From NCBI RefSeq assembly GCF_004341445.1, contig NZ_SLXV01000019.1:1-50226 (forward strand): a stretch of 50,226 nucleotides of DNA, given 5' to 3'. This document shows positions 44,139 through 50,226 of the stretch, piece after piece; the stretch's first letter is position 1, and every line of letters starts with the position of its first letter. The stretch comes from Baia soyae (lineage in GTDB: Bacteria; Bacillota; Bacilli; Thermoactinomycetales; Thermoactinomycetaceae). Under the pieces are notes generated by a model. It saw only the letters and a list, made by a program, of their open reading frames with translations. It searched no databases and had not been told where the DNA came from. The position numbers and the translations under genes were made by a program.

Positions 44139-45104
44139 ATGATGAAAAAAGCAATTGTGGTAGGAGCAACTGGTGGTACTGGAGCAGTTATTACGGAAGA
44201 ACTAGCAAAAAGAGGAATTGAGACAGTAGCCTTCGGAAGATCCCTTCCAAAGCTAAAGCAACTGAAGGATGGTATCAGTCATTCGGAGAAGATCACGCTT
44301 GCAACAGGCGATGCTTTTAATCCAGCTGACATCGTAAAAGCGGCAGAAGGTGCAGATGTTTTGTTCCATTGTGCAAATGTACCTTATCACGAAATGGAGA
44401 CGAAGTTGATTCCGTTAGGGGAATCTGTGATGGAAGCGGCTAATCAATTAGGTATAAAGGTAGTTGCAGTCGATGGGATTTACCCATATGGAAAAAGACA
44501 GATGGATCGAATTTCAGAAGACCATCCGAAACAACCACATACCCGAAAAGGGAAGACAAGACTAGCTTTCGAACAGATGCTTTTTGACAACAAATGGAGC
44601 AACACCCAAGTCATGATCGTCCGACTACCTGATTACTACGGCCCAACAGCAAACGAGGCATCCTACTTAGGCTCCACCATTAAAGATATCGCAGACGGCA
44701 AAAGCATGACATTTTTTATCGGCAACATGCATGTCCCTAGAGAATACGTTTACTTGCCAGATGCAGCGTTCATGATTGTGGAGCTTGCCTCTAAAGAAGA
44801 AGCATACGGTAAGGAGAACTGGAATATCCCTGGTGGTGGTCAAATTTCAGGTAAGGAAATCGTACGAATCGCACAGCAGGCAAGTGGAAACTCTAAATCC
44901 GTCATTCCGCTCGGTCGATGGGGATTGTCTGTACTCGGATTAGTTGTGCCAGTCATGAAAGAAATCGTGGAAATGTTATATTTAACAGAAGAACCGCTTG
45001 TTTTGAGTGGAGAGAAATACGAGAAGATGGTCGGCCCTGTACGTGCAACGTCTTTTCAAGAGGGAATTTGGGAAACCATCCATGCATTACAACAGACAAA
45101 ATAA
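44139..45104 (+). CDS. NAD(P)-dependent epimerase/dehydratase-like SDR protein
   Basis: About 321 residues of the extended/atypical SDR group. The nucleotide loop is VVGATGGTGAVITEEL. The second-strand region FGRSLPKLKQL suggests NADPH preference by its Arg. DVLFHCANVPYHE and the VRLPDYYGPTA block follow. The Tyr-x3-Lys pair could be YPYGK (residues about 115-119). The substrate is unknown; the cluster with TetR and a membrane protein suggests response to a small toxic compound. It starts at one of two neighbouring ATGs (44139, 44142) behind AGGTGAAC; a GTG at 44133 is less likely. Confidence 0.85.
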   Translation: MMKKAIVVGATGGTGAVITEELAKRGIETVAFGRSLPKLKQLKDGISHSEKITLATGDAFNPADIVKAAEGADVLFHCANVPYHEMETKLIPLGESVMEAANQLGIKVVAVDGIYPYGKRQMDRISEDHPKQPHTRKGKTRLAFEQMLFDNKWSNTQVMIVRLPDYYGPTANEASYLGSTIKDIADGKSMTFFIGNMHVPREYVYLPDAAFMIVELASKEEAYGKENWNIPGGGQISGKEIVRIAQQASGNSKSVIPLGRWGLSVLGLVVPVMKEIVEMLYLTEEPLVLSGEKYEKMVGPVRATSFQEGIWETIHALQQTK

Positions 45105-45116
45105 CTTTCTGCATTC

Positions 45117-45132
45117 GTAATTGATCAATCAA
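45117..45132 (+). promoter_or_regulatory. TetR operator candidate before the membrane-protein gene
   Basis: GTAATTGATCAATCAA continues as ATCAATAAA. It matches the palindromes at 43467 and 44101, so the third gene carries the same element although only 60 bases separate it from the SDR gene. Confidence 0.6.
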
Positions 45133-45163
45133 TCAATAAATAAACAAAAAGGGATGATGGATT

Positions 45164-46060
45164 ATGAGAAGTCATAAAATAGATCATGTACAAGAGAGTA
45201 AATTGTTCGAAGGGGAAAAGATTTTAGTAATGGTCGGTCTGCTTGGGTTCTTGCTTTCCTTTGGAATCGTTATCTACATCGCCATCAATGGGGCCGTCGT
45301 CTTACCAGAAGGAAATGCATGGAGTGCCTTCTCATTTGATGCAGCAATTGGTATGTTTACCTTGTCTCTCGCAGCTATCCTATCGCTTTCTGGACTTAGC
45401 CCTGGGAAGCGGAAGGCGGTTCGTTGGTTCTTTATCATCGATCTCCTCTACGTCTATGGAGCGGAAACCATTCAGCACCTTCGGGGCATTAATCCTCGAT
45501 TTTCACAAGTGAATGAAACGTTTGATATGATCGTTGGTTATTTGTTCGGAATTGATGCGGTATTGATGATCGTGGTGTCCTTACTTCTTGCTATCCCATA
45601 TTTCCGCCAAAAGAAATCTCATGAACGACCGCTCGTTGTACTAGGCATACGTTATGCATTTATTTCGCTCCTATTTGCCTTTGCTGCAGGTGCTTGGATG
45701 AGTATCGTGCAAAGCCGCTTTACCGGTAGTGCTGGTAACCTAATTGTTCTTCATGGACTTAGCTTCCACGCCTTGCAGACCCTCCCGCTACTTGGTTGGT
45801 TGACAGAGTGGATGCAAATCACTAAGAAGAAAGCGAGACAACTTATTCATATGGGAAGTATTGCTTGGACGATTTCCATCATACTCATTTTTGTCCAAAC
45901 AACACTTGGGCACTCTGTATTCGAATGGACCGTATTGCCCATCATGAGCGGTTTGATGCTACTGATTTATGCAGCGATAACAGCACTCTCCATGTATGGT
46001 GATCTAAAGCCACTGTTAAAGAAGTATAAAAAAGAAAATGTTAGTGTCGACTGGAGATAA
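45164..46060 (+). CDS. Integral membrane protein of unknown function, TetR-regulated cluster
   Basis: 298 residues with about seven or eight hydrophobic segments (LVMVGLLGFLLSFGIVIYIA, MFTLSLAAILSLSG, WFFIIDLLYVYGA, DAVLMIVVSLLLAIPYF, YAFISLLFAFAAGAW, IAWTISIILIFVQTT, VLPIMSGLMLLIYAA). HGLSFHALQTLPLLGWL in the middle has two His within a membrane segment. I do not recognise the family. Because it shares the operator element, it probably works with the SDR enzyme, perhaps as an exporter or a membrane redox partner. Confidence 0.7.
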   Translation: MRSHKIDHVQESKLFEGEKILVMVGLLGFLLSFGIVIYIAINGAVVLPEGNAWSAFSFDAAIGMFTLSLAAILSLSGLSPGKRKAVRWFFIIDLLYVYGAETIQHLRGINPRFSQVNETFDMIVGYLFGIDAVLMIVVSLLLAIPYFRQKKSHERPLVVLGIRYAFISLLFAFAAGAWMSIVQSRFTGSAGNLIVLHGLSFHALQTLPLLGWLTEWMQITKKKARQLIHMGSIAWTISIILIFVQTTLGHSVFEWTVLPIMSGLMLLIYAAITALSMYGDLKPLLKKYKKENVSVDWR

Positions 46061-46154
46061 GTCAGGAGATATGACTGAGAAGTTCGAGATAGGAGACTCT
46101 TGCATCATGTATAATGAAGAGAGAATACAATGAAAAGTAAGATGGGGGATTTGG

Positions 46155-46424
46155 ATGAAAATAGTGAAACCTATGATTTTCTTTACGTCAGTCCTGCTAT
46201 CGATTGTTCTTATGTTCTTTCTGCTCTTTGTAGATATACATCCATTTTGGTTATCTTACGTCATTGCCGCCTTTCTCGCATTACTCGCTACAATGTTTTG
46301 GATAAAATTTGTTCAGAATAAGGAAGAAAAAAAGGTGAATCTTACCGCAGCAATTCTATTTACTTTCTCAGCAGCAACGATGTGTTTGAATATATTGATG
46401 ACAATCAATTTGCAATATACGTAG
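46155..46424 (+). CDS. Small three-span membrane protein, unknown
   Basis: 89 residues. Three hydrophobic stretches (about residues 6-28, 31-50 and 63-84) are separated by a short loop and a basic patch QNKEEKKV. It has no family I recognise. GGGGG lies 6 nt before the ATG. A terminator follows closely, and the gene starts about 95 bases after the previous membrane-protein gene, so it may be cotranscribed with it. Confidence 0.65.
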   Translation: MKIVKPMIFFTSVLLSIVLMFFLLFVDIHPFWLSYVIAAFLALLATMFWIKFVQNKEEKKVNLTAAILFTFSAATMCLNILMTINLQYT

Positions 46425-46461
46425 GAGAAACTAGGGCAGTTTCCTGTTTGAACACTGGACT

Positions 46462-46493
46462 GACTTGATCACGCATGAGATCAAGTCTTTTTT
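46462..46493 (+). terminator. Rho-independent terminator after the TetR-linked cluster
   Basis: GACTTGATC (46462-46470) pairs with GATCAAGTC (46479-46487), followed by six T. Confidence 0.85.
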
Positions 46494-46802
46494 CTATATG
46501 GAGGCGTGTTTTCTTACCCTTTAAATTGTTTTAATCTTTGTATTATTGTATAATATTAATACGTATTATCTTTTCCTGTCCATTTATCCACCCTTTATTA
46601 CGAGTGATGTGAACCCCCAATTTGTTCTTATTCTAATGAGCTTACGCAACTTGTACCTCCTACTAGCATATACTAGAACTCTCATTTCTTTTTTATGGAT
46701 ATTGCTAGAGTTATGATGCGTATGATGTCATGGGACAGATAAATGTTAGATACTCAGACCGATTGGTTTGGGTGAAGCTGGATAGAGGGAGAGGGGACTT
46801 CT
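46494..46802 (+). promoter_or_regulatory. Intergenic promoter region of prkA
   Basis: About 310 bases, no gene visible. GGATATT near 46697 followed at about 15 bases by CGTATGAT loosely resembles a sigma-E promoter, which would fit the sporulation role of prkA in Bacillus. AATACGTATT near 46558 is a short palindrome of unclear use. AGAGGGGAC provides the ribosome site. Confidence 0.35.
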
Positions 46803-48701
46803 ATGGATATTTTAAAGCGTCTCGCAGATCACCGAGAACAAGAAAAGAAGCTGTTGTGGGAAGGGACATTTACGGAATATCTGGAGATTGTAAAGCAAAA
46901 TCCTCAAGTTACCCAAACGGCTCACTCACGTGTCTATGACATGATTCGTAGGGCTGGAATTGAAACAGACGCCAATGGAAACAAAAAATATCTATTTTTT
47001 AGTGGGGAAATTTTTGGATTGGATTATGCTATTGAACGCCTTGTCGAAGAGTATTTTCACTCTGCTGCTCGTCGTCTGGATGTTAGAAAGCGAATCTTAC
47101 TTTTAATGGGTCCTGTCAGCGGAGGGAAATCAACTCTAGTAGCGATGATCAAAAAGGGACTAGAAGAGTATTCGCGAACAGATGAAGGTGCCATTTATGC
47201 GATTAAGGGATGCCCAATGCATGAAGAACCATTAAATCTTATTCCCAAAGAAGTACGTTCAGAGTTTGAAAAAGAGTTAGGGATTCGTATAGAAGGAAAT
47301 GTATGTCCGTCTTGTCGTCAACGCCTGCGGGATGAGTACAATGGACGGATTGAAGATATGGTAGTAGAAAGAGTCTTTTTATCGGAAGATGAGCGGGTAG
47401 GGATTGGAACCTTTAGCCCATCTGACCCTAAATCGCAAGATATTGCTGACTTAACAGGTTCGATTGACTTTGCGACGATTACCGAATACGGCTCCGAATC
47501 AGATCCACGTGCCTATCGTTTTGATGGAGAGTTGAATAAAGCAAATCGTGGACTGATGGAATTCCAAGAGATGCTAAAATGTGACGAGAAATTCTTATGG
47601 AATCTACTATCACTCACCCAAGAAGGTAATTTTAAAGCAGGGCGTTTTGCTCTTATCTCCGCAGATGAACTAATCATCGCTCACACCAATGAAACAGAGT
47701 ACCGGAACTTTATTGCAAACAAGCGAAATGAAGCGCTTCATTCACGGATTATTGTGATGCCGATCCCGTATAATTTGCAAGTCTCTGAAGAAGAAAAAAT
47801 CTATGAAAAACTGATCAAACAATCTGATCTATCCCATATACACATCGCACCACACTCCCTTCGTACCGCTGCTGTATTTTCCATCCTAACTAGATTAAAA
47901 GATTCCAAAAGGCAAGGAATGGATCTCATCCAAAAAATGCGTCTCTACGATGGCGAACCCTTAGAGGGCATTAAAGATATTGATGTAGAAGAGCTGAAAA
48001 GCGAATTCCACGACGAAGGATTAAACGGAATTGACCCCCGTTATGTCATTAACCGTATTTCAAGTGCCCTTATTCGCACCGATGCTGATTACATCAATGC
48101 TTTAGATATCCTTCGCTCCCTGAAAGATGGCTTAGATCAGCATCCATCGATTACCCCTGAACAACGCGAACGTTATCTCAACTTCATCGCCCTAGCACGA
48201 AAAGAGTACGATGATATCGCGAAGAAAGAGGTACAAAAGGCATTTGTCTACTCCTATGAAGAATCAGCAAAAGCCCTGATGGACAACTACCTCGATAATG
48301 TCGAAGCGTACTGCAACTGGCATAAGATCAAGGACCCTCTTACTGGCGAAGAGATGGAGCCAGATGAAAAGCTGATGCGTTCCATTGAAGAACAAATTGG
48401 AATCTCCGAAAATGCCAAAAAAGCGTTCCGTGAAGAGATCCTAATCCGCTTATCTGCCTATGCTCGTAAAGGGAAACGTTTTGATTACAACAGCCATGAA
48501 CGTCTCAGAGAAGCTATTCAAAAGAAACTATTTATCGATTTAAAAGATATCGTCAAAATCACCACATCTGCTAAAACTCCAGATGAAGGGCAACTAAAAC
48601 GGATGAATGAAGTGATTGCCCGCCTAGTCGAAGATTATGGATATACCCCTGCTAGTGCCAATGGACTCCTACGATACGTCGGTAGTTTGTTAAACCGTTA
48701 G
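46803..48701 (+). CDS. prkA: PrkA AAA+ protein (serine protein kinase/protease-like)
   Basis: 632 residues. The N-terminal AAA+ part carries the PrkA Walker A motif LMGPVSGGKSTLVAMIK (about residue 100). KGCPMHEEPLNLIP and CPSCRQRL follow, then the PrkA blocks DLTGSIDFATITEYGSESDPRAY and NRGLMEFQEMLKC. RIIVMPIPYNL leads to the C-terminal PrkA domain. The protein was first described as a Ser kinase and later, in B. subtilis, as an ATP-dependent Lon-like protease needed for normal sporulation. It is paired with yhbH 33 bases downstream. Confidence 0.96.
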   Translation: MDILKRLADHREQEKKLLWEGTFTEYLEIVKQNPQVTQTAHSRVYDMIRRAGIETDANGNKKYLFFSGEIFGLDYAIERLVEEYFHSAARRLDVRKRILLLMGPVSGGKSTLVAMIKKGLEEYSRTDEGAIYAIKGCPMHEEPLNLIPKEVRSEFEKELGIRIEGNVCPSCRQRLRDEYNGRIEDMVVERVFLSEDERVGIGTFSPSDPKSQDIADLTGSIDFATITEYGSESDPRAYRFDGELNKANRGLMEFQEMLKCDEKFLWNLLSLTQEGNFKAGRFALISADELIIAHTNETEYRNFIANKRNEALHSRIIVMPIPYNLQVSEEEKIYEKLIKQSDLSHIHIAPHSLRTAAVFSILTRLKDSKRQGMDLIQKMRLYDGEPLEGIKDIDVEELKSEFHDEGLNGIDPRYVINRISSALIRTDADYINALDILRSLKDGLDQHPSITPEQRERYLNFIALARKEYDDIAKKEVQKAFVYSYEESAKALMDNYLDNVEAYCNWHKIKDPLTGEEMEPDEKLMRSIEEQIGISENAKKAFREEILIRLSAYARKGKRFDYNSHERLREAIQKKLFIDLKDIVKITTSAKTPDEGQLKRMNEVIARLVEDYGYTPASANGLLRYVGSLLNR

Positions 48702-48734
48702 CCAGCAACCAGCGGGATAGTGGGAGGTGAATTT

Positions 48735-49871
48735 ATGCTTGTATCAGAGGAGGATTGGTCCCTGCATCGCAAAGGGGATCAAGACCAGCTTCGGCATCAA
48801 GAGAAAGTAAAAGAAGCGATCAAGAAAAATTTACCTGACCTCGTAAGCGAAGAAAGTATCGTTTTATCCGATGGCAAACAAGTCGTAAAAGTCCCGATCC
48901 GCTCCATGGAAGAGTATCGTTTTCGTTTCAATCACAACAAGAGTAAACAGATGGGTCAAGGCCAAGGTGACACGCAAGTAGGAGATGTCGTAGCAAAAGA
49001 TGGTGAGCCACAAAAAGGATCAGGCAAGGGGCAAGGAGCAGGAGAGCAAGCAGGCGGAGACTACTATGAAGCCGAAATATCCATGGAAGAACTAGAAAAT
49101 ATCCTCTTTGCAGAAATGGAACTTCCTCATTTACTGCAGAAGGAAATGGACTCCATCACCGTAGAAGATACCCGGTTCAACGATATTCGCAAAACAGGCC
49201 TTTCTGGAAACATTGCTAAGAAGCGAACCCTCTTAGAAGCCATTCGCCGAAACGGTAGACTGGGTAACAAAGGAAAGCCCAAAATCTCAATTGATGATCT
49301 ACGATATAAGACATGGGAAGAAATCACGATCCCACATTCCAACGCTGTTGTGATGGCTATGATGGATACCTCCGGCTCGATGGGCATGTTTGAAAAGTAC
49401 GTCGCCCGGAGCTTCTTTTTCTGGATGGTCCGCTTCCTACGAACCAAATATGAAAAAGTAGAAATCGTCTTCATTGCCCATCATACCGAAGCCAAGGAAG
49501 TCAGCGAAGAGCATTTCTTCACCAAAGGAGAAAGCGGAGGCACCATCTGTTCCTCTGCCTACCGTAAAGCCCTTGAAATCATCGACTCCCGTTATCCTCC
49601 AGCCCAATTCAACATCTATTCCTTCCACTTCTCCGACGGCGACAACCTCACCAGCGACAACCAAAAATGCATTGGCCTCGTCCAAGAACTCATGAAACAC
49701 TCCAACATCTTCGGCTACGGAGAGGTCAACCAATACAATAGACACTCAACACTCATGAACGCTTACCGACACGTTAAAGATGAGAAGTTCCTATACTATG
49801 TTATTAAAGAAAAAGGACAAGTGTATGAGGCGTTGAAGCACTTCTTTTCGAAGAAAGAGGATGGGAAGTAG
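48735..49871 (+). CDS. yhbH: Sporulation protein YhbH (DUF444)
   Basis: 378 residues. The opening [34 protein letters not shown], and the Gly/Gln-rich segment (about 75-110) are standard for YhbH. The C-terminal half is a von Willebrand A-like domain with [14 protein letters not shown] as the metal site, then [11 protein letters not shown] and GGTICSSAY. It is nearly always encoded beside prkA and is expressed early in sporulation in Bacillus. The ATG at 48735 has GGGAGGTGA before it; the frame also runs 5 codons further upstream. Confidence 0.95.
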   Translation: MLVSEEDWSLHRKGDQDQLRHQEKVKEAIKKNLPDLVSEESIVLSDGKQVVKVPIRSMEEYRFRFNHNKSKQMGQGQGDTQVGDVVAKDGEPQKGSGKGQGAGEQAGGDYYEAEISMEELENILFAEMELPHLLQKEMDSITVEDTRFNDIRKTGLSGNIAKKRTLLEAIRRNGRLGNKGKPKISIDDLRYKTWEEITIPHSNAVVMAMMDTSGSMGMFEKYVARSFFFWMVRFLRTKYEKVEIVFIAHHTEAKEVSEEHFFTKGESGGTICSSAYRKALEIIDSRYPPAQFNIYSFHFSDGDNLTSDNQKCIGLVQELMKHSNIFGYGEVNQYNRHSTLMNAYRHVKDEKFLYYVIKEKGQVYEALKHFFSKKEDGK

Positions 49872-49879
49872 TTTAATAG

Positions 49880-49920
49880 ATTGCCTTCTCAATGATTGAT
49901 TTGAGGAGGCAATTTTTTTA
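49880..49920 (+). terminator. Rho-independent terminator of the prkA-yhbH pair
   Basis: ATTGCCT...CTCAA pairs with TTGAG...AGGCAAT (49880-49913), followed by seven T. Confidence 0.88.
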
Positions 49921-50226
49921 TATTCTGTGCTAAACAAATAGTTAAGGGGATAATGCGGACGATAACTGAGGACATATGTCCTTTACAAATACATAGTTCT
50001 ATCATTTAATAATAGTATTATCCAAATGCTCAATAAGGAATAGAGCCAATTATTAAATTTCCTCAAAGCGAATTTTTGAAACTAGAATGTTAGAGATACA
50101 CAAGGAAGAAAAGAATAAAGAGAGAGTAGAGATTAGGGTGTGTCTTAAAACTATTTTCTATCTCACTGAGCCAGTCTAAAAATGGAAGCCAGATATACAA
50201 ACGCCAAAAAAGAGGTGGCTAACTTG
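49921..50226. other. Terminal non-coding segment; possible start of an insertion sequence
   Basis: No gene is visible in the last 300 bases. A perfect 14-bp palindrome AGGACATATGTCCT lies at 49969-49982. From about 50136 the sequence GGGTGTGTCTTAAAAC resembles the terminal repeats of IS5/IS1182-type elements, which commonly begin with GGGTGTGTC. If so, the element extends beyond the window. The match is short and only a recollection. Confidence 0.25.

Overview
The window comes from a spore-forming, low-to-moderate GC Firmicute of the Bacillales. It could be a Bacillus or Brevibacillus relative or a Thermoactinomycetaceae member, but the sequence alone does not settle this. The evidence is strong AGGAGG-type ribosome sites with GTG and TTG starts, Bacillus-type gene sets (prkA next to yhbH, a CcpA-type cre site, a PadR/HAAS/DUF4097 operon), Rho-independent terminators, and a bacterial group II intron end.

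Layout. Bases 1-94 are the 3' end (domains V and VI) of a group II intron whose body lies outside the window. It is followed by a small conserved gene and an apparently orphan riboswitch-like leader (455-625). Then come an MBL-fold hydrolase, a NUDIX hydrolase, a GNAT acetyltransferase, and a beta-glucoside PTS operon on the minus strand (IIBCA permease plus 6-phospho-beta-glucosidase) with a perfect cre-like palindrome. Next are the PadR/HAAS/DUF4097 operon, RecQ, a secreted protein with a VanZ-like protein, an SRPBCC protein, and a LysM protein with a proline-rich repeat. At 13.7-16.0 kb there is a remnant of a conjugation module (VirB8/TcpC-like protein, small ORF, VirB4-like protein without its ATPase half).

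Bases 16.1-23.9 kb carry a catabolic operon for phenylacetyl-CoA: paaABCD, an EthD-like protein, two 3-hydroxyacyl-CoA dehydrogenase-like proteins (the second lacks the expected active-site His and the NAD-binding glycines), a thiolase, an aldehyde dehydrogenase and a hotdog thioesterase. An 800-bp non-coding array of long imperfect hairpins follows, then an ABC-F ATPase with a partial copy of the same repeat behind it.

The most interesting region is 27.1-39.1 kb, a compact biosynthetic operon. It encodes a cysteine-synthase-like PLP enzyme, an ATP-grasp/argininosuccinate-lyase fusion, an L-threonine-kinase-like GHMP kinase and a 2429-residue NRPS (C-A-PCP-C-A-PCP, no thioesterase). The three small enzymes fit the proposed route from L-threonine to 2,3-diaminobutyrate (phosphorylation, beta-replacement with aspartate, fumarate elimination). 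A by-eye specificity code of the first A domain resembles those for diaminobutyrate. The second A domain is interrupted, between core motifs A8 and A9, by about 250 residues that look like a GNAT acetyltransferase rather than the usual methyltransferase. I take this to be an undescribed small-peptide pathway.

The rest is mostly housekeeping: tRNA-Pro(UGG), family-4 uracil-DNA glycosylase, RNase HI, QueG, Ogt, an Amidase_6 protein and TrmL. A TetR/SDR/membrane-protein cluster follows, with a shared operator-like palindrome before each gene. The window closes with the sporulation pair prkA-yhbH. The last 100 bases may touch the end of an insertion sequence.
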